From contig URHY01000005.1 in assembly GCA_900547815.1 (NCBI GenBank), positions 1-47,848 on the forward strand: a DNA stretch of 47,848 nt, written 5' to 3'. A model generated the notes under the pieces. That model had not been told where the DNA came from. It ran no database searches and was given only the letters and a program-made list of their open reading frames with translations. Each line of letters opens with the position of its first letter. The stretch's first letter is position 1. The position numbers and the translations under genes were made by a program. Shown one piece after another: positions 27,134 to 35,544 of the stretch. Source of the stretch: an uncultured Solobacterium sp. (lineage in GTDB: Bacteria; Bacillota_I; Bacilli_A; Erysipelotrichales; Erysipelotrichaceae).

Positions 27134-27146
27134 TTGCATCTTTTTT
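27121..27146 (+). terminator. Terminator overlapping dusB stop
   Basis: An 8-bp stem (GGTGCAAC at 27121-27128, GTTGCATC at 27133-27140) has a GATA loop and is followed by six T. The TAG stop spans the loop-stem border. Confidence 0.85.
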
Positions 27147-27153
27147 GCATATT

Positions 27154-27211
27154 GGTAAGCGTTTTCAAAATCTAAAAAATCTGCTTTAAGTTTCTTCCAT
27201 TCCGGTATAAA
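27154..27211 (+). promoter_or_regulatory. cre-like site and -10 box of glgB
   Basis: GGTAAGCGTTTTCA at 27154-27167 matches the CcpA site consensus TGWAANCGNTNWCA at 13 of 14 positions. A -10 box TATAAA is at 27206-27211 with a weak -35, placing the cre about 40 bp upstream of the -10. CcpA control of glycogen branching is the likely meaning; the position would suit activation as well as repression. Confidence 0.6.
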
Positions 27212-27236
27212 ATATATGTACGGAGGTTATATCATT

Positions 27237-29063
27237 ATGGATCAAAGAAAGACAAAAGCCTTTTTTGAAGGGCGTGATATACATGCATATAATATTTTTG
27301 GTGCACATTTAGAAGGGGATGGCGTTCGCTTTCGAGTATATGCTCCAAACGCAAAAAATATATCAGTAATTGGGACGTTCAATAATTGGGACGACCAAGC
27401 TAGTAAAATGAAAAAAGATAAACGTGGTATTTGGGAATGTTTTGTGCAAGGTGCAAAGAATCAGGATTCTTATAAATATCGTGTATGGCAGGCAAATGGT
27501 GAATTGGTAGATAAAATGGATCCATATGCTTTTTATAGTGAATTAAGACCGAATACGGCAAGTATTATATCGGATTTAAGTTATGATGGATGGACCGACA
27601 AAGAATGGTTAAATCAAAGAAATAAGGGTTTTGATTCACCTGTGAATATTTATGAAATGCATGTTGGTTCATGGAAAAAAGAGGATGAGAACGAAGAATT
27701 TGTACAATATCATGAAATTGAAAAGGATCTAATTGAACACTGTAAGAAACATCACTTTACACATGTAGAAGTTATGCCATTATGTGAATATCCATTTGAT
27801 GGTTCTTGGGGATATCAATGTACGGGTTATTTTTCAAGTACATCTCGTTATGGAACAAATCATGAATTGATGCACTTTGTGAATGCACTTCATGAAGCGG
27901 GTATCGGTGTTATTATGGATTTTGTGCCTGTGCACTTCGTGAAGGATAATTATGCATTAGGAATGTTTGATGGCACTCCTTTATATGAATATTCAAAACC
28001 AGAAGATGCCAACAGTGAATGGGGAACAGCTAACTTTGACTTATGGAAAGAAGAAGTTCGTTCATTCTTAATGTCTGCAGCTAATTTCTGGATAGACGTT
28101 TATCATGTAGATGGATTGAGAATGGATGCCATTAGTAATGCGATTTTCTGGCATGGAAATAAAAATAACGGAGTAAATGAAGGTGCATGTGATTTCATGA
28201 AGCGTATGAATTACTTGTTGAATGAAGAATATCAAGGAAAAATCATGTTGATTGCAGAAGACTCTAGTGATTTTCCTAATGTCACTAAACCTAGTTATGC
28301 AGGTGGCTTAGGATTTGACTATAAGTGGGATCTTGGTTGGATGAACGATACATTGTCTTATTTGAAAAGAGATCCGATTTATCGCAAGTGGCATCACCAC
28401 GATATTACATTCTCAATGGCTTATTTCTATTCTGAAAGATTCATCTTGCCATTTAGTCATGATGAAGTTGTACATGGTAAGGCAACAATTGTAGATAAGA
28501 TGTGGGGAAGTTATGAAGATAAGTTTGCCCAGGCAAGAGCTTTATATGTATATATGTTTGCGCACCCTGGTAAAAAATTGAATTTCATGGGGAATGAAAT
28601 TGGACAATTGCGTGAATGGGACGAACAAAAGAGTTGTGACTGGTTCTTGTTGGATTATCCAATGCATGATGCGTTTAAACATCTATGTGAAGATTTAGGT
28701 AAGATCTACACAGAAAATGATGCATTCTTCAATCAGGATTATGATCCGAGTCGTTTCTGTTGGATTGATGCAGATAATGTTGGACAAAATACGTTCTCAT
28801 TTATTCGTAGAGGGTCAAAGAAAGACTTTGTCATTATTATGAATTTCTCTACAAATCCATATGATCACCAACAATTTGGTGTTCCTTGTAAAGGTAAATA
28901 TAAGGAAATCTTAAATACAGAGTGGGATAAATATAATGGAAATTTAAAAGACCATACGCCTCAAGAAGTACAAGCTATGCGTCTTACAAGACATAATCAA
29001 CCATATATGATTGAAGTTAACGTACCTAGTTTTGGTGCTATGATTTATGAAGTTGAAAAGTGA
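27237..29063 (+). CDS. glgB: 1,4-alpha-glucan branching enzyme
   Basis: The 608-residue enzyme moves short alpha-1,4 chains to O-6 to create branches in glycogen. An N-terminal CBM48 module (VRFRVYAPNAKNISVIGTFN) is followed by the GH13 barrel. The catalytic Asp is in DGLRMDAIS (near 296), the Glu in AEDSS (near 341) and the third acidic motif is SHDEVVHGK (near 408). GGAGG at 27222-27226 supports ATG 27237 over the in-frame ATG at 27216. No glgC, glgD, glgA or glgP lies nearby, so it acts alone here. A terminator overlaps its stop codon. Confidence 0.95.
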   Translation: MDQRKTKAFFEGRDIHAYNIFGAHLEGDGVRFRVYAPNAKNISVIGTFNNWDDQASKMKKDKRGIWECFVQGAKNQDSYKYRVWQANGELVDKMDPYAFYSELRPNTASIISDLSYDGWTDKEWLNQRNKGFDSPVNIYEMHVGSWKKEDENEEFVQYHEIEKDLIEHCKKHHFTHVEVMPLCEYPFDGSWGYQCTGYFSSTSRYGTNHELMHFVNALHEAGIGVIMDFVPVHFVKDNYALGMFDGTPLYEYSKPEDANSEWGTANFDLWKEEVRSFLMSAANFWIDVYHVDGLRMDAISNAIFWHGNKNNGVNEGACDFMKRMNYLLNEEYQGKIMLIAEDSSDFPNVTKPSYAGGLGFDYKWDLGWMNDTLSYLKRDPIYRKWHHHDITFSMAYFYSERFILPFSHDEVVHGKATIVDKMWGSYEDKFAQARALYVYMFAHPGKKLNFMGNEIGQLREWDEQKSCDWFLLDYPMHDAFKHLCEDLGKIYTENDAFFNQDYDPSRFCWIDADNVGQNTFSFIRRGSKKDFVIIMNFSTNPYDHQQFGVPCKGKYKEILNTEWDKYNGNLKDHTPQEVQAMRLTRHNQPYMIEVNVPSFGAMIYEVEK

Positions 29064-29085
29064 GATTAATTTCTCACTTTTTTTG
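29057..29085 (+). terminator. Terminator overlapping glgB stop
   Basis: A 10-bp stem (AAAAGTGAGA at 29057-29066, TCTCACTTTT at 29073-29082) with loop TTAATT ends in a run of T. The glgB TGA (29061-29063) is in the 5' arm. Confidence 0.85.
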
Positions 29086-29112
29086 TGAATTTCTCCTTTT
29101 TTTACGTATAAG
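29084..29112 (+). promoter_or_regulatory. Promoter of small gene at 29140
   Basis: TTGTGA (29084-29089), a 17-bp spacer and TATAAG (29107-29112) start at the end of the glgB terminator. Confidence 0.55.
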
Positions 29113-29139
29113 AGAGTGTAGAAAAAAGGAGATTATAAA

Positions 29140-29511
29140 ATGGAAGAATTAGATGTAGAATTTGAATTGTTTCGTAAACGAGTGTATAACTTGGAAATTC
29201 GCAGTTTTTATTTACTTTTGATGAATCGAGGATGTGATATTGATACATTAAGGAAATTATTTTTGGATGTAGATGAAAAACTTTCCTTAAAATTGGATGG
29301 GATGTTTTATCATGCGCATTCAGATGTGATTCAAGAAGTGTTAGAAAGAGTAATCAAACAAGAGAAGGCAAATGCGAGAAGGGATTGTTTTAAAAAGCTA
29401 TTTGGTAAAGGGTTAGACATTTTTGAAGTATTAGAATTGATTGGAATTTCTCAAAAAGACGTGGAATTGATCAATGATGCTGCTTATGTTTGGCAAGATA
29501 TGCATTTGTGA
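29140..29511 (+). CDS. Small helical protein of unknown function
   Basis: I do not recognise this 123-residue protein. It is almost wholly helical and charged, without membrane segments or signal peptide. The first part (DVEFELFRKRVYNLEIRS) is amphipathic, and the end (FGKGLDIFEVLELIGISQKD) resembles the tail of short transposase-associated or Rpn-like proteins, but this is not a firm match. AAGGAG sits 7-8 nt before ATG 29140, and it has its own promoter. It stands alone between glgB and the transketolase pair. Confidence 0.65.
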   Translation: MEELDVEFELFRKRVYNLEIRSFYLLLMNRGCDIDTLRKLFLDVDEKLSLKLDGMFYHAHSDVIQEVLERVIKQEKANARRDCFKKLFGKGLDIFEVLELIGISQKDVELINDAAYVWQDMHL

Positions 29512-29553
29512 AATAATTGACTTTTTGTAGGGGGTGTATTGTGGGAAAAAGTT

Positions 29554-29579
29554 TGTTATAATGTATGCGCAAAAAGGAG
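29554..29579 (+). promoter_or_regulatory. Transketolase operon promoter and RBS
   Basis: An extended -10 TGTTATAAT lies at 29554-29562 with no clear -35. GGAG at 29576-29579 serves the ATG at 29594 with a rather long 14-nt gap. Confidence 0.6.
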
Positions 29580-29593
29580 ATAGCGTAAATATT

Positions 29594-30409
29594 ATGGAAA
29601 ACAAGGAACTTGCATTGCACGCAAAAAATATTCGTAGAAATATTGTGAAAGAAGTGTATAGTGCCCAAAGTGGACACCCGGGTGGAAGTTTAGGTGCAAC
29701 TGACATTTTGACAGAGTTATACTTTGAAGAAATGGATATTAATGAGGAAAACTTAAATACATTAAATCGTGATCGTTTTGTATTGAGTAAGGGACATGCA
29801 AGTCCAGCTTTATATGCAGTACTTGCTGAAAAAGGATTCCTTCCAGAAGAAGAATTGACAACTTTTAGAGCTATCAATTCACGTTTACAAGGACATCCTA
29901 ATATGAATTATGTAGAAGGCGTAGATATGTCTACAGGTTCTTTAGGACAAGGTATTTCTTGTGCTGTAGGTATGGCATTGGCAAATAAATTGGATAAAAA
30001 TAATCACCGTATTTATACTGTACTTGGAGATGGTGAATGCCAAGAAGGACAAGTATGGGAAGCTACAATGTCAGCAGCTCACTATAAGTTAGATAATTTA
30101 TGTATTATTGTTGACAACAACAACCTTCAAATTGATGGTCATGTAGATGAAGTTATGAGTGTTTATCCTTTGGATAAAAAATTCGAAGCTTTCAACTGTC
30201 ACGTAATCAATGTAGATGGTCATGATTTTGATCAATTGCGTGCCGCATTAAAAGAAGCTCGCGAAACGAAAGGAATGCCAACTGTAATTGTTGCCAAAAC
30301 AATTAAAGGTAAAGGTGTTTCATTTATGGAAGATCAACAAGGATGGCATGGAGTAGCACCAAATGAAGAACAATACCATGCTGCAATGAAAGAATTGGAG
30401 GCAGAATAA
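29594..30409 (+). CDS. Transketolase, N-terminal (thiamine-binding) subunit
   Basis: This 271-residue subunit of a split transketolase holds the thiamine diphosphate half. SGHPGGSLGATD, the GDGECQEGQVWEA metal-binding motif (near residues 144-156) and VDNNNLQIDG are visible. Together with the next gene it forms the enzyme of the non-oxidative pentose phosphate pathway. The frame is open from 29534, but family start and GGAG favour ATG 29594. It overlaps the next gene by one base (TAATG). Confidence 0.94.
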   Translation: MENKELALHAKNIRRNIVKEVYSAQSGHPGGSLGATDILTELYFEEMDINEENLNTLNRDRFVLSKGHASPALYAVLAEKGFLPEEELTTFRAINSRLQGHPNMNYVEGVDMSTGSLGQGISCAVGMALANKLDKNNHRIYTVLGDGECQEGQVWEATMSAAHYKLDNLCIIVDNNNLQIDGHVDEVMSVYPLDKKFEAFNCHVINVDGHDFDQLRAALKEARETKGMPTVIVAKTIKGKGVSFMEDQQGWHGVAPNEEQYHAAMKELEAE

Positions 30410-31323
30410 TGGCAAAAGTAGCTACACGTGTCGCTTATGGTGATGCTTTAAAAGAATTAATGGTTGAAAACGAAAATGTCGTTGTATTAGATGCTGACTT
30501 AGCTGGTAGTACAAAGAGTGGAGAAGCCAAAAAAGTAGATCCTTCTCGTCACTTTGACATGGGAATTGCTGAAGGAAATATGATGAGTGTTGCGGCAGGT
30601 CTTGCAGCTAGTGGAAAGATTGCGTATGCATCAACTTTTGCAATGTTTGCGACTGGACGTGGATTTGAACAAATCCGTAACAGTATTGGCTATCCACACT
30701 TAAATGTAAAAGTATGTGCTTCTCACGCTGGTATTAGTGTTGGAGAAGATGGTGCAAGTCACCAATGTATTGAAGATATTAGCTTGATGCGTGGTATTCC
30801 AGGTATGAAAGTTATCGTTCCATGTGACTACAATGAAGCTAAACAAGCATGCAAGGCTGTAGCTGAAATTGATGGTCCTTGCTACGTTCGCTTAGGTCGT
30901 AGTGGCGTTGAAAGCGTAAATGGAGACGACTATAAATTTGAACTAGGAAAAGGTGTTGTCCTTCAAAAAGGTGAAAAAGTTGCTTTAGTAGCGACTGGAT
31001 TAATGGTTCAAGAAGCATTAGAGGCTGCTAAGAAAATGGAAACAGCTCCAACTGTAGTAAATATTCATACAATTAAACCAATCGATAAAGAATTGATTGT
31101 TGAACTTGCAAAAACTCACGATAAAATCGTAACTTGCGAAGAACACTCAATTATCGGTGGCTTAGGAAGTGCTGTGGCAGAAGTATTGGCTGAAACTGGA
31201 ACAGCATGCAAGCTTGTTCGTGTCGGTGTTCAAGATGTATTTGGTGAAAGTGGAAAACCAGCTGCTTTATTCGCAAAATACAAGATTGATGCGGATGCAA
31301 TTGTAGAAGCTGCTACAAAGTAG
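30409..31323 (+). CDS. Transketolase, C-terminal subunit
   Basis: The 304-residue partner of the preceding subunit contains the pyrimidine-binding domain (FDMGIAEGNMMSVAAGLA, with the catalytic Glu) and the C-terminal domain (TCEEHSIIGGLGSAVAE). Split transketolases of this type are common in Bacillota and archaea. The start codon overlaps the stop of the first subunit. The stop is followed 1 nt later by the methyltransferase ATG, so all three are likely cotranscribed. Confidence 0.94.
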   Translation: MAKVATRVAYGDALKELMVENENVVVLDADLAGSTKSGEAKKVDPSRHFDMGIAEGNMMSVAAGLAASGKIAYASTFAMFATGRGFEQIRNSIGYPHLNVKVCASHAGISVGEDGASHQCIEDISLMRGIPGMKVIVPCDYNEAKQACKAVAEIDGPCYVRLGRSGVESVNGDDYKFELGKGVVLQKGEKVALVATGLMVQEALEAAKKMETAPTVVNIHTIKPIDKELIVELAKTHDKIVTCEEHSIIGGLGSAVAEVLAETGTACKLVRVGVQDVFGESGKPAALFAKYKIDADAIVEAATK

Positions 31324-31324
31324 T

Positions 31325-31918
31325 ATGGCACACTATTTCACAAATGATGTTGTAAAAGATGCACCAGAAGAAATAACGATACATTTTCGTGATTTCACAT
31401 ATAAGTTAAATTCCAATGCGGGAGTTTTCAGTAAAGATAAATTGGATGAAGGTACGCGTATTCTTTTAGAAACAGTACTCGACAACGAATCTGAACCAGA
31501 AAGCACATTAGATCTAGGTTGTGGAATTGGCCCAATCGCATTGATTTTAATGGAATATTGGAAGCATACCGAAATGACAATGATTGATGTGAATCAAAGA
31601 GCTTGTCAACTTGCTGATTCAAACATGAAAAAATATCGTCGTAAGGCAAAGATAGTATGTCAGTCTGGTATAAATGAAGGCCAGTATGCTTGCATTCTTT
31701 TAAATCCACCTATACGGACGGGAAAGGCTATGATTTATTCATTGTTTGATCAATGTATGGAACATTTAGCTACAGATGGTCATTTCTGGATCGTAATGCG
31801 CAAGCAGCATGGTGCTCAAAGTGCAATTCATTATTTACAAGAAAAAGGCTATGAAGTAGAAAAAATGGCTCGTGATAAGGGCTATTGGGTCATGAAAATA
31901 TCAAAAGCAAGAAATTAA
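31325..31918 (+). CDS. RsmC-like class I methyltransferase
   Basis: The 197-residue SAM-dependent enzyme has motif I TLDLGCGIGPIAL (near residues 60-72). Its NPPxR-type catalytic motif, LLNPPIRTGK (near 128), marks N2-guanine rRNA methyltransferases of the RsmC/YbxB group. It is a single-domain form, as in Bacillus YbxB. No separate ribosome binding site is visible; its ATG lies 1 nt after the transketolase stop, so coupled translation is likely. The stop codon lies in the terminator loop. Confidence 0.9.
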   Translation: MAHYFTNDVVKDAPEEITIHFRDFTYKLNSNAGVFSKDKLDEGTRILLETVLDNESEPESTLDLGCGIGPIALILMEYWKHTEMTMIDVNQRACQLADSNMKKYRRKAKIVCQSGINEGQYACILLNPPIRTGKAMIYSLFDQCMEHLATDGHFWIVMRKQHGAQSAIHYLQEKGYEVEKMARDKGYWVMKISKARN

Positions 31919-31931
31919 TCTTGCTTTTCTT
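31903..31931 (+). terminator. Terminator overlapping methyltransferase stop
   Basis: A 10-bp stem (AAAAGCAAGA at 31903-31912, TCTTGCTTTT at 31919-31928) has loop AATTAA, which contains the TAA stop. Confidence 0.8.
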
Positions 31932-31937
31932 GTGCTT

Positions 31938-32110
31938 TTACAGATAATTCCTTAAATTCCTTTGGCGACTACCAAATTCTTTTTTAAAGGCACTTAAAAC
32001 TTGTATAGTCTTTAAAACCATATAATATACAGATTTCTGTTAAATTTGTATGATAGGATATAGCCGTCTTTGCATAAGTAAAGACGTTTTTCTTGTATAT
32101 TAAGATTTTG
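31938..32110 (-). pseudogene. Decayed AraC-family regulator, C-terminal HTH
   Basis: Read leftward, the sequence encodes IQEKRLYL, then after a frameshift AISYHTNLTEICILYGFKDYTSF. After a one-base insertion it continues SAFKKEFGSRQRNLRNYL and a stop at 31938-31940. The order and spacing match the second helix-turn-helix of AraC regulators (GFKDYxSFxxAFKKEFG). At least two frameshifts and no start codon show it is dead. It likely once controlled a neighbouring sugar gene. Confidence 0.75.
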
Positions 32111-32168
32111 GTTTGGAAATAGGGAAATGCAGTATGTGAAAAACTATCAAATTGTCATAATTTGTGGG

Positions 32169-32360
32169 TTATCCACAACGACAAAAAGGACGATCGTAAT
32201 AGCCAACATTTTGTATTTGTCTTTAGTTGTTGAATTATTTTTTTACAATCATTTTATGATTACATTCAGGACAGTGCATCATATAGTTTTCTTCAGGTTC
32301 ATTTGTAAATAATTCATCGATCAACCATCAAGGTATTTCTTCTTCATAACCTTTTCTTAT
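32169..32360 (-). pseudogene. Decayed zinc-ribbon-like small gene
   Basis: One leftward frame reads IRKGYEEEIP, stop, WLIDELFTNEPEEN, MMHCPECNHKMIVKK, stop, and later GYYDRPFCRCG, stop. CPEC and FCRC would form a four-cysteine zinc site. Three in-frame stops break it. Together with the AraC remnant it fills the 496-bp gap before the PTS gene. I do not recognise the intact family. Confidence 0.5.
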
Positions 32361-32367
32361 GGACTTT

Positions 32368-32396
32368 TTGACAAATGTCATTTATCATCATAAATA
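32368..32396 (+). promoter_or_regulatory. Promoter of the PTS IICBA gene
   Basis: TTGACA (32368-32373), a 17-bp spacer and TAAATA (32391-32396) lie just before AGAGGTG (32401-32407) and ATG 32415. TGACA/TGTCA around the -35 form a short palindrome (32369-32380). The predicted leader is only about 10-12 nt, so no antiterminator hairpin fits. Confidence 0.7.
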
Positions 32397-32414
32397 CAGT
32401 AGAGGTGTTAATAA

Positions 32415-34505
32415 ATGAAACAACATCATGTATTTAGCTTTTTGCAAAGAATGGGAAAATCCTTTATGTTACCTATTGCAGTACTTCCTGTAGCAGGTAT
32501 TTTTTTGGGTGTAGGAAGTTCTTTGACCAATGAAACAACAATCGCATCATTGCATTTAGAGTCTGTGTTAGGGAATGGGACTTTTTTATATAGTGTTTTA
32601 ATTTTATTAAAACAAGTGGGCAAAATTTTATTTGATAATCTACCATTAATTTTTGCGGTTTCTATTGCCTTAGGAATGTCTAAGCGAAGAAAGGAAGTCG
32701 CGGCACTTGCAGCTATTATTGCTTTTTTTGTGATGCATGCCACAATTAATGCGTTACTTTGTTTAGATGGAAGTATAGTGAATGGTGTAGTTTCAGGCCA
32801 GGCTTTAGATGGATCCATTACTTCGGTATGCGGTATGTTGTCACTTGAAATGGGTGTATTTGGCGGAATTGTCGTTGGACTTGGTGTTAGTTATTTGCAT
32901 AATCGGTTTTATCAGATTCAACTACCAAATGTGATTTCTTTTTATGAAGGAGAACGCTTTGTTCCGATTGTTTGTGCTATTACATATGTATTTGTAGGTG
33001 TGCTTATGTATTTTGTTTGGCCACCATTACAACATGCCGTTTATAATTTAGGCCGATTGATATCGGATTCTGGCTATTTTGGAACTTTTATTTATGGAGT
33101 TATTAAGCGTAGTTTAGTTCCTTTTGGCTTGCATCACGTTTGGTATATGCCATTTTATCAGAGTGCTTTAGGTGGTGTACAAATGGTGAATGGTTCAATG
33201 GTATCTGGAGCGCAAAATATTTTCTTTGCGCAATTATCCAATCCAAGTGTGACTCATTTTAGTGTGAGTGCAACTAAATTTTTCTCGGGAGAATTTATAT
33301 TTATGATTTTTGGTTTGCCTGGAGCAGCCTTAGCCATGTGTCAGTGCGCAAATCCAGATGCTAAAAAAAAGACGGCGAGTTTATTGCTTTCGGCCGCTTT
33401 GACAAGTGCGTTAACGGGAATTACAGAACCGATTGAGTTTTCTTTCTTGTTTGTGGCGCCATTATTATATGTTGTTCATGTATTTTTAGCTGCTACATGT
33501 TTTGTGGTTGCACAAGCTTTAAAGGTTGCGATTGGATTTACTTTTTCAGCCGGATTGCTAGATTTTACGTTGTTTGGAATATTACAAGGAAATGCGAAGA
33601 CAAATTGGATCATTGTGGTTTTACTTGGTTTTGTATATTTCTTTGTGTATTATGGTGTATTTAAATTCTTGATTGTGAAATTCGATTTAAAAACTCCTGG
33701 ACGCGACGAAAGTATTAAGGTGTTTGATAAGAAAAAATATGATTTTAGTTTTGATAAATCTTTGATTGATCCAAGAAGTCAAATGATTATTCAAGGCTTA
33801 GGAGGGCGAAGTAACTTTACCGATTTAGATTGTTGTATCACAAGATTAAGGGCTACAATTCACGATGATTCTTTAATTAATGAGGGATTATTAAAAAAAT
33901 CAGGGGCTGCTGCTATTATGTGTCAGCCAAATGCGATTCAAATTATTTATGGTCCGCAAGCTTCAAATATAAAAACAAAACTGGATGAGTATATGTTGAA
34001 TGTGCCAGAAAGTTATGATTTTGAGGAAAAAGAAGTTGTTTTAGAAACTAAAACACAATTTGAACTTGAATGTCCTGTAAATGGTGAGGTAATGCCTATA
34101 GAGGAAGCATCGGATTCTATGTTTGCCCATAAACTAATGGGTGATGGAATTATGATTCGTCCAAGTGATGGTGTGGTTGTTTCACCTTGTGATGGTATTA
34201 TTTCAATGATTTATCCTACAAAACATGCGATTGGTATCACAATTGATGATAATACGCAGATTTTAATTCATTTTGGTACGGATTCGGCAAAACTTAATGG
34301 CAAGGGATTTGAATTGTTGGTAAAACCAAATCAGAAAGTTAATGCTGGAGATATTTTATGGAATGCAGATCTAAAGTATATCAAAGAAAATGCGTTGGAT
34401 GAAAATATCATAGTTGTATTCACAAAAATAAAAGATGGTGCTGAGTTAGAAAAGAAATATGGAAAAATGCAATGTCATGATATGATGTTAAGGGTAAAGG
34501 GATAA
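32415..34505 (+). CDS. Glucose-family PTS transporter, EIICBA
   Basis: This 696-residue fused PTS permease imports and phosphorylates a hexose of the glucose/N-acetylglucosamine/maltose group. The membrane IIC domain spans residues 1-430 (MLPIAVLPVAGIFLGVG; GITEPIEFSFLF). The IIB domain has its phosphocysteine in DLDCCITRLR (near 473). The C-terminal IIA domain has ILIHFGTDSAKLNGKGFE, with the active His near 619. The IIA domain is complete, so no separate IIA is needed. The sugar cannot be fixed by eye. The gene overlaps the antiterminator gene by one base (TAATG). Confidence 0.93.
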   Translation: MKQHHVFSFLQRMGKSFMLPIAVLPVAGIFLGVGSSLTNETTIASLHLESVLGNGTFLYSVLILLKQVGKILFDNLPLIFAVSIALGMSKRRKEVAALAAIIAFFVMHATINALLCLDGSIVNGVVSGQALDGSITSVCGMLSLEMGVFGGIVVGLGVSYLHNRFYQIQLPNVISFYEGERFVPIVCAITYVFVGVLMYFVWPPLQHAVYNLGRLISDSGYFGTFIYGVIKRSLVPFGLHHVWYMPFYQSALGGVQMVNGSMVSGAQNIFFAQLSNPSVTHFSVSATKFFSGEFIFMIFGLPGAALAMCQCANPDAKKKTASLLLSAALTSALTGITEPIEFSFLFVAPLLYVVHVFLAATCFVVAQALKVAIGFTFSAGLLDFTLFGILQGNAKTNWIIVVLLGFVYFFVYYGVFKFLIVKFDLKTPGRDESIKVFDKKKYDFSFDKSLIDPRSQMIIQGLGGRSNFTDLDCCITRLRATIHDDSLINEGLLKKSGAAAIMCQPNAIQIIYGPQASNIKTKLDEYMLNVPESYDFEEKEVVLETKTQFELECPVNGEVMPIEEASDSMFAHKLMGDGIMIRPSDGVVVSPCDGIISMIYPTKHAIGITIDDNTQILIHFGTDSAKLNGKGFELLVKPNQKVNAGDILWNADLKYIKENALDENIIVVFTKIKDGAELEKKYGKMQCHDMMLRVKG

Positions 34506-35344
34506 TGGATATGTATGAAATTTTAAAGGTTTTGAATCATAATACAATCTTGGTTTTAAAAGAAAATGAAGAAATAATTGTGATGTCTAAAGGAATTGGT
34601 TTTGGTAAAAAACAAGGGGAAAATGTGGATGTTCCTCGTAATGCGAAGCAATATAAGATGCAAAAGTCATATCAGGCGAAACAGAAGTCGAATAATATTT
34701 TTGATTACATTGATCCAATGTATATTGAAATTTCATCTGAAATTATTACTTTAACAAAAAAAAGATTTGGTAAAGTAGAACATGATATTTTATTATCTTT
34801 AGCGGATCATATTTATTTTGCGGTAAAAAGAATTAAAGAGAAGGATTTTCCATCAAATCCATTTAATATGGATATTCAACTTATGTTTCCGGATGAGTAT
34901 TCAGTGGCATTAAAGGCAAAGGATATTATTGAAAAATATACGCATGAGGAAATAAATGCAGATGAAATTGCGTTTATCACCTTACATATTCACTCGGCTA
35001 TATCGGTAAATAAAGTAGGGCAGTCTATGGAAGTTATGCGTGTGATTCGTGAATTCTTCAAGAAATTACAGGCCGATTTAAATATTCGTATTGATGCGAA
35101 TTCATTGTCATATATTCGTTTAATGAATCATATTAAGTTTTTGTTGTTGAGACTAAATAATAATGAGGAATTACAAATGGATATTACGGAATTCACAAAA
35201 GAAAAGTTTCCATTCGCTTATGAACAGGCTCGTGTTTTATGTGAACAATTGAGTCATGTTTTGCATAAAGAATTGCCAGATTCGGAGTTAGGTTATTTAG
35301 CTTTGCACTTGGAGAGAATCTTATCGAGTACGATAACTTCTTGA
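34505..35344 (+). CDS. LicT/GlcT-type PRD transcriptional antiterminator
   Basis: The 279-residue RNA-binding regulator has an N-terminal CAT domain (ILKVLNHNTILVLKENEE, IVMSKGIGFGKKQGE). Two PTS regulation domains follow, with histidines in LSLADHIYFAV and FITLHIHSA (PRD1) and in the PRD2 ends LRLNNN and LALHLERI. Such proteins bind an RNA antiterminator (RAT) hairpin and stop a terminator from forming when phosphorylated appropriately by PTS proteins. It is translationally coupled to the EIICBA gene. A RAT-like site lies 64 bp after its stop, in the leader of the mannose-type PTS, which is its probable target. Confidence 0.93.
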   Translation: MDMYEILKVLNHNTILVLKENEEIIVMSKGIGFGKKQGENVDVPRNAKQYKMQKSYQAKQKSNNIFDYIDPMYIEISSEIITLTKKRFGKVEHDILLSLADHIYFAVKRIKEKDFPSNPFNMDIQLMFPDEYSVALKAKDIIEKYTHEEINADEIAFITLHIHSAISVNKVGQSMEVMRVIREFFKKLQADLNIRIDANSLSYIRLMNHIKFLLLRLNNNEELQMDITEFTKEKFPFAYEQARVLCEQLSHVLHKELPDSELGYLALHLERILSSTITS

Positions 35345-35352
35345 TTTTATTG

Positions 35353-35381
35353 TTGACAACGCTTTCAGATGGTGGTACATT
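35353..35381 (+). promoter_or_regulatory. Mannose PTS promoter overlapped by cre
   Basis: TTGACA (35353-35358), a 17-bp spacer and TACATT (35376-35381) form the promoter. TGACAACGCTTTCA at 35354-35367 matches the CcpA consensus at 13 of 14 positions and covers the -35 and spacer, a position suited to repression. Confidence 0.75.
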
Positions 35382-35407
35382 TTTGGTGTAAAAAGTGAAT
35401 ATTCAAT

Positions 35408-35511
35408 AGCGTGTAACTGGTTAGGCAGGCATTTACTATTTTGATTGAAGATATAATCTTTATTGGCTTATTGTATGTCTTCAGTTTAAATGTATATGTC
35501 TGTCTTTTTTT
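35408..35511 (+). promoter_or_regulatory. RAT site overlapping a terminator (antitermination leader)
   Basis: 35408-35436 resembles LicT/SacY-type RAT elements: TGTAACTG, a short loop, then GCAGGC. Its 3' part GGCAGGCAT (35424-35432) can instead pair with ATGTCTGTC (35496-35504) by 9 bp with two G-U pairs. Seven T follow (35505-35511). An inner 10-bp stem (TGAAGATATA at 35446-35455, TATGTCTTCA at 35474-35483) extends the terminator. RAT and terminator share bases and exclude each other, the hallmark of antitermination. Confidence 0.75.
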
Positions 35512-35544
35512 GCGTATTGAATTTCTAAGAAAGGATGAAAATAT

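Noticed and set aside
32162..32178. A perfect DnaA box (TTATCCACA at 32169-32177) inside a TTGTGG/CCACAA palindrome
   Set aside because: Only one box is seen, with no AT-rich unwinding element, no dnaA/dnaN genes and no box cluster. It lies in decayed coding sequence, so it is not called an origin.
32127..32312. Plus-strand 61-codon frame in the gap before the PTS gene
   Set aside because: It has no ribosome binding site and overlaps the decayed zinc-ribbon gene on the other strand, which explains the sequence better.
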